DNA of 64,000 nucleotides from Limonium bicolor (Eukaryota > Streptophyta > Magnoliopsida > Caryophyllales > Plumbaginaceae), in contig CM041780.1 in assembly GCA_023374045.1 (NCBI GenBank), forward strand, positions 167,081,074 through 167,145,073. The letters are read 5' to 3'. Positions 35,961 through 47,635 of this stretch are shown here, piece by piece (within the stretch, counting starts at the first letter, position 1; every line of letters starts with the position of its first letter). Made by a program: the position numbers and the translations under genes. Under the pieces are notes generated by a model. The model was not told the DNA's origin. It searched no databases and worked only from the letters and a program-made list of their open reading frames with translations.

Positions 35961-36100
35961 ATTCTACAATATATAAAAACAACAACTCGATAAGGACATA
36001 ATGTAACCATATTTAAAAAAAGATTGCTGAAGTAGGATTGTATCATTACATGACATGTAAAAAGATATGATTACCTAACATACTACCTCTAGTTATCAGA

Positions 36101-36601
36101 CTACAATTCATCAGGTATAGCTTCAAACAAGTCTCTGTAATCGTAGTCTTGTATCATGCAGATTGCGAACTTTAATTCCTCTTCAGTGAATGCCTTTATA
36201 CGCCTGATCTTGTCGACCGCCATTGATTCAGTTAACTTCCCTTCCCGTGACAGGATTAGGTCATAGTTTGGCTTCTTACTGCCAACGATCTTGTCTTCCA
36301 CATGATTTACTAGTGACAAATTCCAAGCCATATTTGTTTCAATAAACATTAAAAATATCTTGTCTATGAAACCATTCCTGTTACAGAAGTCACACTCATG
36401 CAGCTTTATCTTCTTCCCCTTTTGTTGCTGATCAAAACGCCGCATATGTGCCATCTTGTGACGTGCTAGTACACGGATGAATTGTGTCTGATAATTATCC
36501 ACTGCTTGGAGTAGCATAAACTTAATAAGATCTTTTCTATTTTCTCTCAACCTCTTTGGCACTAGAGCGATGATTCTGTTATTGTTGCGGTTGTGTTCCA
36601 T
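36101..36601 (-). CDS. Element A: conserved protein of unknown function (166 aa)
   Basis: Starts at the ATG (36601) directly after a CATTAG splice acceptor, the same arrangement as B's copy at 43092. Shared features: RIIALVPKRLRENRKDLIKF, HKMAHM, the Cys-containing motif HECDFCNRNG and the C-terminal block CMIQDYDYRDLFEAIP. It is open throughout but ends about 18 residues before B's copy, right after the conserved block. It lies between the Myb-like and transposase genes. I know no domain for it. Confidence 0.65.
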   Translation of the reverse strand: MEHNRNNNRIIALVPKRLRENRKDLIKFMLLQAVDNYQTQFIRVLARHKMAHMRRFDQQQKGKKIKLHECDFCNRNGFIDKIFLMFIETNMAWNLSLVNHVEDKIVGSKKPNYDLILSREGKLTESMAVDKIRRIKAFTEEELKFAICMIQDYDYRDLFEAIPDEL

Positions 36602-36982
36602 CCTAATGAAAGGGACCGAGTGAGTACAATACAACATACTGAAGGGTTCATATTAATAACTTCACTTCTGGTGCCATACAAAAGTTTCCATCGACGCACC
36701 TAAACTAACATTGACACCCTTAACCCATAACCAAACACACTTCATCATACTATTAAACAACAACTACCTACCAGAACAGACTACAACTGGTGTACTACTT
36801 GACATAAGGTAGACACAAAAGAGCAAGCACCAGCAATACCAAAAGATCAAAATGTACCAGTGTTGCTAACCTACTGCCGCTAATTAAGTAAAGCACAAAT
36901 GTCATGCTTCAGACATAAACATATTACGTACCATAGCACATCAGTGCCCAAAAAACTATGTTACCCACACACATCTCCTACC

Positions 36983-38370
36983 CTACTGATCACCATAATC
37001 ACGCCTATAAATGTGGCGCACCCAATAAGCACTCTCTTCTTCATCAACAAAAGTCATTAGAACAGACATGTGGCTTCTATCAGCCAACATCGAAACATAG
37101 GTTAACTCACTCTTGCTTATACCGGGTATTGCACGAATAATACTAGATGCTTCCTGGACTGATATAACAACATTGAATCCAGGTCCTTCCATAGCATCAA
37201 CACTTCTGATCATGTCATCAACACGTGATACAGTTTCATTAACACCAGTTTGCAATCTTTTCAGCTCTTCCACAAGCACTGAACTCTTACCTCTGCTCCC
37301 CTTTGATTTCTTCTTTACCTCAGTAACTTCAGACTGTTGTTTCCTTTTACCACCATGAGGGACAACACCAGCTGTTGTCATCATCAATTCATCCCAGTTC
37401 TGAGGGTTGGTGGCAGTACCACTGCTGTTCAGTTATTGTGCAGACGGCAGAAAAACTCCAGGGCCACCTGAAGAACCAGTAACGATGCCTGCAAACTAGG
37501 ATCCTTGGAAGGCGGCTGCTGTGAGGGTAGCTCCATATGTAGCTGCACCAATGAGATCAAAAAAGGGAGCATTTGACTGACCATCACCCCCAGGGAATGG
37601 GGCACTTACCCTGTTTCTGAAGGAGTCAACAGTTCTGGTTGTGTTATTGTCATGCCCTCCTAACATGTCAACAGAGGAATCCTTTTGTCCCTCAACTGAG
37701 AAGTCCATGTACACATCATGCTTGCTGTCTGTGCAGTCATATGGCTCGTCATCATCATCTAACTTCTCATACTCCACTGGTGCAGTCCCTCCAGGAGTGA
37801 TCCTCAGTTCACCGTTTGCATAAGACTGTCCCCAAATGAGTTCCATTTGATCAACTAGGTATGCAGGCCACTTGGAAGTTATCAGCTTATGCATGGCCCT
37901 ATTTTCCTATGGATCATTAAACATGATATTAGCGTACGCAGGTGTAGGTTAATGTTTAAAGTATATTTAAAATGTGTAAAAAAACTTACTTGTGCTTTCC
38001 TTGCCACCCACTCTGGTGGGTAAGTGCAGCAGTTGTTTACTTCATCCCAACCTAATCCTGTCTGTTTATGAGTGAGATCCTTCCACTTTCTCCATCCTCC
38101 CTTTAATGTGTCACCTTTATTTTTCAGTTGGGCCTTGTCAACCTCATCTAACCCATCCCTCCTGCTATTAAACTTCTCTGTAATGTTACCCCATGGTGCC
38201 GGAACCCAACCAAACTACCGCCCCTCCCTAACTGAAGTTGCGCTTAGCAGTAACTTGATGAGCAGCTCAACATCTTGTTTAGTCCATTCATGCTTCGGGC
38301 GTTTGGATTTCCCCTCATCAGTGTCATTCTTCTTCCCCTTCCCCTTGTCCTTATCATTTCCTCTCACCAT
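36983..38370 (-). pseudogene. Element A: Myb/SANT-like protein, broken
   Basis: Exon 1 begins at the ATG at 38370 (MVRGNDKDKGKGKK, then KHEWTKQDVELLIKLL) and ends near 37990 at a GTAAGT donor. A small deletion shifts the frame after IKLL, and WRKWKDLTHKQTGLGWDE returns in another frame. Exon 2 (37911-36983) carries MHKLITSKWPAYLVDQMELIWG. A TAG replaces a Gln codon at 37496-37498, and TAA follows some 23 codons later. The last part, LQTGVNETVSRVDDMIRSVDAMEGPGFN to the end at 36983, is open. Confidence 0.75.
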
Positions 38371-39305
38371 TCCTAACTACTATTTGTTTCTTATCAGAAC
38401 AACAACATAAAACACCAACACATGGTTTGAACAAAGAAAAACACATTTCACTGATGCAAGTAACAAACCTAATATACAGCAAATTGACTACTAATGCTTG
38501 TCGTATACACAAAGCAGCACGCAAATGTAAATAGCAGACAACAATAACATATGCGACAAAAAATGTGATTGCAAATGACGAAAGAAGCTGGAAAATACCT
38601 GCTACTGTTGATACTTGCTCAGTATTTCAACAGGTCGTCAACTGAAGGTTGCAGCTGCAATGATGCTGCACAATCAAAGAACAACAACTTTAAACGACAG
38701 AAAAACTGGGGAACGACAGAACAAGAAAATAAGACAAGGGTGAATTACCTAGGTGCAGTGAGGGGTACACACTCTCCGTTCCACTCCTTTATAAGCAAAC
38801 GAACTGAGTAACTCCATCTCCTATCAGGTACGAATGGTTATTGAAATTAAATACACATTTATGTTGGGTGGATCTAGCTTGAATATTCCCGTCTGTTACA
38901 CTTCGCAGGTCAGGGGTTCAATGAAGGAGACAGGGTTTCCTTGCTGGGAGCATTCGCTAGACACTGGAGTAGGGGGATGGCCTTCAGCAACGAAACTTCA
39001 ATGAAGCCGATTCAGTCGTTTCAACCCTTCAATGAAGTTTGTGGCCTTGAATGCGATAGTACGAAACCGAAAAAAAAAACAGGGGCAATTGTGTAATGTG
39101 TTGCGCTTCCAGATTTTACAAATCACGCGTATTATTTGAAACGCAGGGTTTGGAAGCTTTTCCGATCTCATTCTCTCGCGAATTGTTGGACTTTTGCGCA
39201 CACGGATCGCGCACATGTCAACTCCTACCTTTACGAAATTAATAAATCGCACATTAATATCATGAACGAACGGGGCCTAAGATACCGAGAGATACAAGTT
39301 ACAAC

Positions 39306-40172
39306 TAGGGGTGGCAATTCGGGTTAATGGGTCGGGTTGAAGCTCACCCATACCCGACCCGATTAAAATTGTATTGACCCATATCCTACCCAATAATAAT
39401 CGGGTTACAAATTATCAACCCATACCCGACCCATATAAAATGATTAAACCTATACCCGACCCGTTTAACCCAACATAATTAGGCTATGCAAAATTTAAAA
39501 GACCTGGAATTAAATTTTCTATATGATTGCTCAAACTGAGTTAAAATGAATGAAATCATACATTCAATATGGTAGATATTCCAGAGTTTTCATTGTCCTC
39601 CGTCTTTTTTCTTTTTCCACATACATGTCGTGCTCAGTAGCACTTAACAGAAGAAGGCGATGTGTACGTGCCTGGGCCAAATATAACTGTATTTTCTCCT
39701 TCAGAATATAGAATCAAAACATAGACAAAAATCTTCAGAGTACAAAAGAGATAGAACCACAGTGGGAGCTGTGGAGGAGAGAGCAGCGCACTGTCTTTTG
39801 ACATTCCACATAACGAATACTCTCGTTTTTGCTTTATAAAGAAATACAACAAAATAGTATTATCAAATAAACAACCTCTCATAAAAAAAATACTACGTAA
39901 TCTGTATTATATTAATAGTAGGTTAGCACTTACTTAGTAATATATTTATATTTTTATCTAATTATTTATTTATTATTATTTTTAATAAAATAAAATAAAC
40001 GGGTCGGGTTGACTATGGGTTAGGACTTTGAACCCATACCTAACCCAAAAATTTAATAGGTAACCCATACCCGACCCAATAATTAAATGGGTCAATAATC
40101 GTTACCCAAACTCACTATTTTCGGGTTGAGTATGAGTCGGGTTATCGGGTTGGGTAAAAATTGTCACCCCTA
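39306..40172. mobile_element. Non-autonomous hAT-like element, 867 bp
   Basis: Ends TAGGGGTGGCAATTCGGG and, at the right, AATTGTCACCCCTA are inverted. Many copies of GGGTCGGGTT/AACCCGACCC fill both subterminal regions. The flanks GTTACAAC and CTTACAAT agree at six of eight positions, consistent with an aged 8-bp hAT duplication. No transposase. It sits between Harbinger elements A and B. Confidence 0.75.
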
Positions 40173-41235
40173 CTTACAATGGGACCCGTTCTCTCACAGC
40201 AAGTAGAACATTAATCTCATTTTGTTACTTTTTACTTGCCACATGTCGGTTGATTATTTGTTAAACTTTAACCCAATGTATATGTGTCAAGTTACAATAG
40301 GTTAACTAGGGGTAGATTAATAAAAAAACTACTCATAGGGGCCGTTCGGTTGCGACATTAATGCGCCCCTTCCACAAATCGCGCCAGTTTGGATGGGACA
40401 GAATGGCGAAATGTGCTCCCAAAAAGCAGGCAAATCGTTGCCCATTGACATTTATCAACAATCTACCAATACCTGCGTTCAGGAAAACAAGCTACTTTTT
40501 GCTGCTTCTCGCCCAACACAATTTACACTATCACCCTTGCTTTTTCAAAATACCGTACATTTGCATTTACCTCCCTCCTTCTCATTTCCATCAGCGACTT
40601 CAGCATTGAATCCCCTTGTCAAACCGGAGGTACGGGATGTGAAGATTTGAACTGCGTTCTGGAGAAAATCTACCAACGTATCTCACGGCATTGAAGACAT
40701 CTACCATGTTACAGAGCATTGGGGATAATCACATCCTAGGTTTGCTTGCAGTGGCTGCGCCCTTCCTTCAATGCAACGGCCAGACTGTTTAAAATTCTAC
40801 CAACCGGAAGTACTTGCCTGAGTTTACCCATGGCCGCCTATAAAACCAGTAACAATCTATACAGTTCCATTGTGCGAAGGTAAGCAACTACTGCGCTCTG
40901 TTTTGTTCTTATCTTTCTGATGTTGTTTTTCACCTTGTTTTGGTTTTCCATTCGCAGCACTGGTAGAGAATCAGAAGACACAGAGCCAGGTGCAACACAC
41001 TTTAGTGCGCTCGACAGGTATGTTCGACTACCCTCCAGATTTGTTGTCGTATGTTAAATAAAGGTTTGACAACTCTCTGTATTCAGTTCTGTGTTTGTTT
41101 GCTGCTGTGGATACTTTGTCCATAAATACGATTGAAGTATATTGTTACCAAAGTAGTGTTATTGATATATCAGATCAAACATTATTTGTTTGTAGTTGTT
41201 CCACCATTTTTAATCTGAAAAGTAGTAGTTTAGGA

Positions 41236-42652
41236 ATGGCGAAGGGAAACGATAGGGACAAGGGAAAGGGAAAGAAACAGGAGAATGATGATGGGAGAGG
41301 AAGAAAGCCAAAGTATGAGTGGAGTAAGGAAGATGTAGAACTGCTGATTAAACTGCTTGTGGAAGAAGCTCAACTTCAGTTAGGGAGGGGAGGATCTTTG
41401 GTTGGCTATCAACATCGTTGGGTTAGCATAGCTGAGAAGTTCAACAGCAAGAGGCCTGGTCTAGATGAAGTTGACAAGGCACAGATTAAGAACAAGGGTG
41501 ACACATTGAAAGGAGGCTGGAGAAAGTGGAAAGATCTAACTCACAAGCAGACTGGACTAGGTTGGGATGAATTCCACAACTGCTGTACTTACCCACCTGA
41601 GTGGGTTGCTAGAAAAGCTCAAGTAAGGGTGCCTTCACACTCTACATTTCATGCAGCATGCGTGCATTTTTTGTTTGTCTTTTATACTCAGTTGTTTACT
41701 GCGCTTGCTGGAACAGGAAAACAGGGCTATGCACAAGCTAATCACCTCCAAGTGGCCAGCATACCTTGTTGATGAAATGGAGCTCATTTGGGGTCAGTCT
41801 TATGCAAATGGTGAGCTAAGGATTACTCCAGGTGGCACTGCTCCAGTTCAGTACGAGCAAGTAAATGATGAGTCAGACGATGGTGAGGAAAATAATCAAC
41901 ACAGTGTCGTCAACTTATCATCAGGGGGTAATACTATGACTTGCTCAATGGACATATCTGGAGGACAGCAATGTGATAACTATGGGGCAGTTGGATCAAA
42001 CAGGAACCGAGTTACTGCTCCACTACCAACTGGCGATGGTCATTCAAACACTCCATTTTTTGACCTGACCACAGCAGCTTCATTTGGTGCTAGTCTCACT
42101 GCATCTGCATTTCAAGGGTCCCAATTCGCAGGCATGGTGGCTGGGAGTTCAGCGGGTTACAATCCTTTTGCAGAACAAACTCCAGAGGCTCAAGGTGTTA
42201 ATGGGAGTGGGGGTGGAAACAAGAAACCAGAAAACTGGGATGCTCTGATGCAAACAACTGCTGGTGTTGTTCCGCATGGGGGTAAGAGAAAGCAGGCAAC
42301 ACAGTCTAATGATGTGCAGAAAAAATCTAAGGGCAGCAAAGGAAAGCCATCCGCTCTTGTACAAGAGTTAAGGGAGCTGCAGAATTCTGTAAATCAGACA
42401 TTGGCCAGCTGTGATGATATGATTCGGCGTGTTGATGCACTTGAAGGTCCTGGTTTTAATGCTGTCATCTCAGTTCAAGAAGCAGCAGACATCCTCCGTG
42501 CAATACCTGGTATAAGTATGGAAGAGTTGACATATGTGTCGATGCTCATAGTTGACAGGGAGCAAAGGGCTGTTCTTATGACATTTGTGGATGAAGAAGA
42601 GATAGCTCAGTGGGTCCGTTTTCTGTACAAGAAGGACCACGGTGGTTATTAG
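41236..42652 (+). CDS. Element B: Myb/SANT-like DNA-binding protein (440 aa)
   Basis: Two exons: 41236-41622 and 41717-42652, joined in phase (CAA|GTAAGG ... GGAACAG|GAA). A Lys/Gly-rich start is followed by a trihelix Myb/SANT-like domain at residues 30-128: YEWSKEDVELLIKLL, W at VGYQHRWVSIAEKF, WRKWKDLTHKQTGLGWDE and CCTYPPEWVARKAQ. The second exon gives MHKLITSKWPAYLVDEMELIWG, a long Gly/Ser/Asn linker, a basic KKSKGSKGK patch, a coiled-coil-like segment LVQELRELQNSVNQTL and an acidic end. PIF/Harbinger elements typically encode such a protein, which helps transposase reach the DNA or the nucleus. The upstream leader contains likely untranslated introns (GTAAGC at 40881 and others). Confidence 0.85.
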
Positions 42653-43091
42653 GTGTTCTGTCTAATGCTATACAGCATCTTTTGGGATTATGGGTACTAC
42701 TGTGCTCTGAGTGACAGTAGTCTATTAGTAGAAAATCTAATATGGATTAAGTAACTAGTAGTAGTTGCAACGTAGACAACCCCAGCATATTTTACTTTTG
42801 GTGTCGCTGGTGTTTGCTACCTTTTGAATTACCTGCAACAATAGTTCTAGATCAGTGTTGTTTAGATTTGCTTGCATCAGTCAAACTCATTTTGTGTTTT
42901 GGGTCGTTTGATTGATATTGTTGCTGCTATGTTTGTGTGTATTTGTCTAAGCATGTACTCTTTGGTCAGGTTAGACCATCTGTTAATGTAGTAGTCAACT
43001 ATGTTTGTTTTAATCCGGTGTAACAGCCATGCATGGTTCAGTATTATCTTTCATTTAGTGGTGTGTTACTCACATCTTCTGTTTCATTAGG

Positions 43092-43646
43092 ATGGCACAC
43101 AGAGGAAACAATAGCAGAATGATTGAATTATTAGCCACCAGGTTAAAGGAGAGTAAAAAAGATCGCATTAAGTTTGTTATACTACAGGCGGTGGATAAGT
43201 ACCAAAAACAGTTCATTCAGGTGCTTGCGAAACACAAGATGTATCACTTGCAAACTGTTGGCAGCAAATACCCACAAGACATCAACAACGGACATGAATG
43301 TGAATTTTGCAACAGAAACGGAATCGTAGACACCATTTACCTAATGTTTCGCGAACTAATGATGACTTGGAATTTATCATTAGCAAACCATGTTGAGGAC
43401 ATCTTGGTGGGTTGCAAGAAGCCTAACTACAAACTAATGTTGTCCAGAGAAGGGAAGATGACTGAACAAAGGGCGGTGCAGCGGTTACGTCTAATTACAC
43501 AATTTAGTGAGGAAGAATTTAGGTTTGCAGCATGTATGATACAAGATTATGACAACAGGGACTTGTTTGAGGCATTGCCTGAAAAATTGTTTGTTAGTGT
43601 TGTTAGGAAGAAAATGGCACTGTCAAAACGTGCACCTAGTGTTTGA
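43092..43646 (+). CDS. Element B: conserved protein of unknown function (184 aa)
   Basis: Open frame starting at the ATG directly after a CATTAG acceptor, so a non-coding first exon is likely. Composition is mixed and mainly helical: IELLATRLKESKKDRIKF, HKMYHL, then HECEFCNRNG (two Cys, possibly metal binding), SREGKMTEQRAVQRL and the block CMIQDYDNRDLFEALP. The last 18 residues are basic and not kept in A. It is conserved with 36101-36601, including the start context, which supports a real protein. It lies between the DNA-binding and transposase genes on the same strand. Not part of the standard two-gene Harbinger set as I know it; function unknown. Confidence 0.75.
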   Translation: MAHRGNNSRMIELLATRLKESKKDRIKFVILQAVDKYQKQFIQVLAKHKMYHLQTVGSKYPQDINNGHECEFCNRNGIVDTIYLMFRELMMTWNLSLANHVEDILVGCKKPNYKLMLSREGKMTEQRAVQRLRLITQFSEEEFRFAACMIQDYDNRDLFEALPEKLFVSVVRKKMALSKRAPSV

Positions 43647-43790
43647 CTATAACATAGCTACGACACTGCTTGTGTGGTTAATGATTGGAAAGCATGTAAT
43701 AGAATGTTCTGATAAATGTCAATATTATTCAGCAATGAGTTTCAGTTCATTAATCTTTACTGTTGCATTCCTCTGTGTTATTGGTAGACG

Positions 43791-45231
43791 ATGTTGACAT
43801 TATCATCACAACAGCTGGCCAGAATACTACAAGTTATCGGGGAAGATCCAGTAAAACGCAGACAATTATGCCGGGCCATTTGCTTAAACATGATACAGAT
43901 TAGCCAGGCCAGTACTCGAATCATTCAATCTATGGCTTCTGAATTGAATGTTCCTTTGAGGTGCCCTATGCACACTTCAAGGTTAAGTGGAAAGGACTGG
44001 GTTAATGAGTTGATTAACGGTCATGAAGTAAGATGTTTTAATGCACTAAGGATGAATAGGGACACCTTCTTAATGTTGTGTCACTTGTTGGAGTACAAGT
44101 ATTACATTAACAACCGTGCATACATATCTGTTGTCGAAAGAGTTGCATGGTTTTTAAGAACTCTGAGTCATCGTTGCGCAAACAGAGACACTATGGAAAG
44201 GTTTCAACACTCTGGGTCATCTGTATCTGATCATTTTGGAGACATCCTCCAAGCTGTCGGTAGACTTGGCAAGGATCTGGTTCGACCAAGGGATCCATTA
44301 TTTCGTCAGACACCAACACAGATTTCAAATAGCTCTAAATACTACCCATACTTTGAGGTACTGTAATGTTTGTACGTTACACCCTGGTTAACATGGTTAA
44401 TACCTTGTATTTTTTTTCCCCTAACACTGTATCATGTTCTATTGTAGAATTGTATTGGCGCATTGGATGGTTGTCATGTGGAGCTAACTGTGCCTGAGAA
44501 GGATAGAATTCGGTTCATTAATAGGAAAGGTGTTACAAGCACAAATGTCCTTGCTGTATGTGACTTTGACCTCCTATTCATTTTTGTTTGCGCTGGTTGG
44601 GAAGGGTCTGCTCATGACACAAGAGTTTACTACAGTTGTGTTAATGATCCAGAACAACATTTTCCAAAGCCACCCTCAGGTTTGTTAGATGCCTTGGCTT
44701 TGTGTCTCTAAGTTAATGGTCACATAAATATGCGGTAGGAAGTATAAACTTCTTCATGCAGGTAAGTACTACTTGGGGGACAAAGGTTACCCAGACAGAG
44801 AAGGCCTTATGACCCCCTACACAAGAGTGAGATACCACCAATCAGAATTTCGAGCTCAAAACCCGAGAGATGGTAAGGAAGTGTTTAACAAATGTCATTC
44901 GTCATTGAGATCAGCCATTGAAAGATCTTTTGGTGTGCTGAAGGCCCGTTGGCAAATACTCCTTAAAGTTCCAAGCTACCCATTGCTTAAACAGATGCAG
45001 ATTGTGAACGCTTGTTTCGCACTCCATAACTTCGTAAGGATGAGTAAATTTGGTGATCCATGCTTTGAAATAATTGATGCTGCCCCCCACTTTGTACCAG
45101 ATGAGGTTGAAGATGAAACTACAGACCCTACAACAACAGCAACTCAACGTGGAGCAATTGAGATGGTTAGATTGAAAGAGTCAATTACACAGCAGATGGT
45201 AGCTGGTAGGAGTAGAAATTCGAGGCCCTAA
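43791..45231 (+). CDS. Element B: PIF/Harbinger DDE transposase (422 aa)
   Basis: Three exons: 43791-44357, 44448-44679, 44762-45231, with GT-AG introns and a continuous frame of 1269 nt. It cuts and joins element ends. N-terminal helix-rich region (residues 60-105): CPMHTSRLSGKDWVNELI and FNALRMNRDTFLMLCHLLEYKY, typical of plant Harbinger transposases. Catalytic triad: Asp in IGALDGCHVELT, Asp in WEGSAHDTRVYYS, Glu in SAIERSFGVLKARW. After the last catalytic block come CFALHNFVRM and a short acidic/basic tail. Length fits the family. No frameshift or stop, unlike A. With its Myb-like partner B could be autonomous. Confidence 0.92.
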
Positions 45232-45970
45232 TTGTGTACTGAATGCTTGAAAGAGGGAATGTTGTTTTTTTCCAACGTAGAAGTAACAACACTCTATTTT
45301 AAGATTCAATGTGTTACACCTTACATATGTTGCACACTTTTGGATCCTCTGATGTAAAAAACTGTGTGTGTACGAAGCTGCAGATGTGTTGTATTAATGT
45401 AGTATGATGCAGACCAGTATGTGAGCTGCGTATTAGTTCTTTTTAAAGGCATGTTAAGGTCAGCTATTTAGTGTGTGGTGATCGTCTGTTTATGCAGCCC
45501 AGTATCTGGTAACAATCTGCTTAATTTATGTTCAGAGTGTGTCCATACTGGTACTCTTCCCACATCGCCAAAAACATAAGAGTTTGCCCACTTTATTTTA
45601 ACCAAGTGTCACTCTACCTGTCGAGTTAATCTGAACACACATACACAGAACAAGGATACGCCTATTTGAGAGCCAATGTTGCAGGCCACACACCAGCCAC
45701 CAGCCACGCTGAGTGGTGCTTTTTTTTTTAATTATACTACTTTATCCCTAATTCCAATAAACTACAGAAAAAGGGTGTCTATATAAACGCATAGGGTGAC
45801 ATTATCACTTCATATCCCATATTCTATCCTCGCTTACCCTAATCTGTTGCGGCTGTGGGTTGCTCTCCAGGAACAGCCACTCAAGGTAACATCAGTAGTT
45901 GTTTACTGTAAATGTTATTGTGCAATCACTTACACATTGTTTTCCCCGATTTTTTTTGTAGTCCAACGTA

Positions 45971-46276
45971 ATGACAAGCTTACGCGTCAACAAAGAAGTC
46001 AAGAATGAAACAGAATTATCTGATGAAATACAACGGCAGCATCAATCGCTCCACATGGAAGAGAAGGAAGAATCTGAACAAATGATGTCCGATGTTACAC
46101 ATGAAGCAGGCAGCACAAAGCTCAAAATGGAAGTGAAGGTTGAAGATGTGCAGGACAACTTTGCCGTTTCAGAAAACACCAATCATGCTGTAGATCCGTT
46201 CCAGGGACCCAAACCTCCTAATGCTGATGAAGATTACTGGAGATTTTTACAAAAATTTGGTTCCAAACTTAATTAA
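45971..46276 (+). CDS. Element B: small acidic protein with FxGPKPPxxDEDYW motif (101 aa)
   Basis: The ATG at 45971 follows an intron in the leader (donor AAGGTAACA near 45885, acceptor TTTTTTGTAG at 45962). The N-terminal half is Glu/Lys/Gln-rich; the middle has LKMEVKVEDVQDNFAV; the end is FQGPKPPNADEDYWRFL. In element A that C-terminal motif is the best-kept part, which suggests a binding peptide. No known domain. It is convergent with the FEVG gene. Acting as a partner of transposase or of the host is only a guess. Confidence 0.65.
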   Translation: MTSLRVNKEVKNETELSDEIQRQHQSLHMEEKEESEQMMSDVTHEAGSTKLKMEVKVEDVQDNFAVSENTNHAVDPFQGPKPPNADEDYWRFLQKFGSKLN

Positions 46277-46714
46277 AACCCTAGTCCAGTCTACCATTGT
46301 AACCTAAAGTGGGTGTCCTTACTTTTGTCTACATGTTGGTTCGCACCATCTACAACTGATTGTTAATGAGTGTCCTTATGTTAAATGGCTATTTTGCTTT
46401 CAATTTAAACAGGTGCACGTCATTGTCACTTGAAACATCCTGCTAGCACTATTTCGATTTATATCGCAAACACAAACAAACAGACCTGAACAATCACACA
46501 ACTCCAGCTCAATAAAGTATCATTTAAACATAACCAATCAGCTCATACATTATTCCTTAAGGACCAACTGCACAGACAGTGTACCAACTACGTCAGATCT
46601 GTAGCACTCAAAATAGTGCAGGTTCACACAGCCCCAACACAACAACTACAAAAAGGAACCATTCAAACTAATGTAGTCATACTAATCAGAGCTTACATTT
46701 AAGTACAGACAGAC

Positions 46715-47437
46715 CTAGTCCGAATCTATTTCTATGAACTCTGGAGTGTCATCAGAACTAGTGTCTTCAAATTCAGATTCGTCTAATATCATGCAGTCAG
46801 ACGAATTTGCAACACTGCACTCTGCACTGTCTTCACTTCCATTTGAGTTTGACACATCTTGAAGGTTTTGGTTCAAAGATGCATCTGTTGCTGGTTTACT
46901 TGGACCACCAACTTCAAACAATTTATTCAACATCTGCCTCTTGTTGTCTTGACTGACCATATCAGATTGGACAGCAATTGCCCTTTTCCTACTGGTGGTG
47001 CCAACTTCGAACAACTTTGGTACAGCAACTTCCTTCTTGGGTTGTTGTAATGTACCAGCTGGTAAAGCAACAACAATCTGTCTTGGAGGGCTACTATCGT
47101 CGTCAATTTGCCCGACATAACGAATTCCTTCAGCTAGATATTGTTCTGCTACAACCATTTCACCATGCCTTTCATTGGGTGCATGATTCATTTCTGTTAA
47201 CAGGACAGACGGCGCAGGTGCTTGCCCACCAATAACCAAAGTGCATGACACTACACTAGGCACACCAACTACAGTAGCCAAAGCTGCTTTCTGATATTGT
47301 AAGTCAAACAAAAGGTGTGGGTCGTCTTCAGGGATAAGCTGGCCCTGTAGGATGTGTGATTGAAGCTTACCTTCGACAATCAGATTATGAAAGTACTTTG
47401 CAATAAAGATTTCACCACAAACACAACAATTATACAT
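46715..47437 (-). CDS. Element B: acidic protein with FEVG repeats (up to 240 aa)
   Basis: Minus-strand frame of 240 codons. The true start is uncertain: similarity to element A begins at GQLIPEDDPHLLFDL, right after a CTACAG acceptor (about residue 32), so an upstream exon may supply the ATG. Two copies of a short motif, KLFEVGTTSRKR and KLFEVGGPSKPA, resemble a nuclear-localisation or peptide-binding repeat; A has one, HFEVGQPSK. The last 60 residues are strongly acidic and Ser-rich (DESEFEDTSSDDTPEF). Function unknown. It is the downstream neighbour of the GRF-finger gene on the same strand. Confidence 0.6.
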   Translation of the reverse strand: MYNCCVCGEIFIAKYFHNLIVEGKLQSHILQGQLIPEDDPHLLFDLQYQKAALATVVGVPSVVSCTLVIGGQAPAPSVLLTEMNHAPNERHGEMVVAEQYLAEGIRYVGQIDDDSSPPRQIVVALPAGTLQQPKKEVAVPKLFEVGTTSRKRAIAVQSDMVSQDNKRQMLNKLFEVGGPSKPATDASLNQNLQDVSNSNGSEDSAECSVANSSDCMILDESEFEDTSSDDTPEFIEIDSD

Positions 47438-47635
47438 TAGTTTATCAATAACAACACATTACGTCCCCGCTTACAAGCAACAGTTTTCACAAACATAACA
47501 TAACATCTTCGTTGCTTACTACAAAATAGAGTTGGCAAACTGTTTTTGGTAACATTAGCATAATAAAACATTTTCATACAAACGAAGTGGGTTACACCTA
47601 AAGCACCATTGCTTCTAAGCAGCTGCAACAATAAA

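Larger units (their letters stand above)
23556..39277 (-). mobile_element. Harbinger element A, 15.7 kb including nested insertions
   Basis: Ends GGGGCCGTTCGTT (left) and, inverted, GGCCCCGTTCGTT (right) are flanked by TAA on both sides (23553-23555, 39278-39280), the TWA-type duplication of PIF/Harbinger elements. Transposase and Myb-like genes read on the minus strand. The gene order is the mirror image of element B. Removing the CACTA element at 27125-33782 leaves about 9.1 kb, close to B's 8.6 kb. Frameshifts and stops in most genes show that A is no longer autonomous. Confidence 0.85.
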
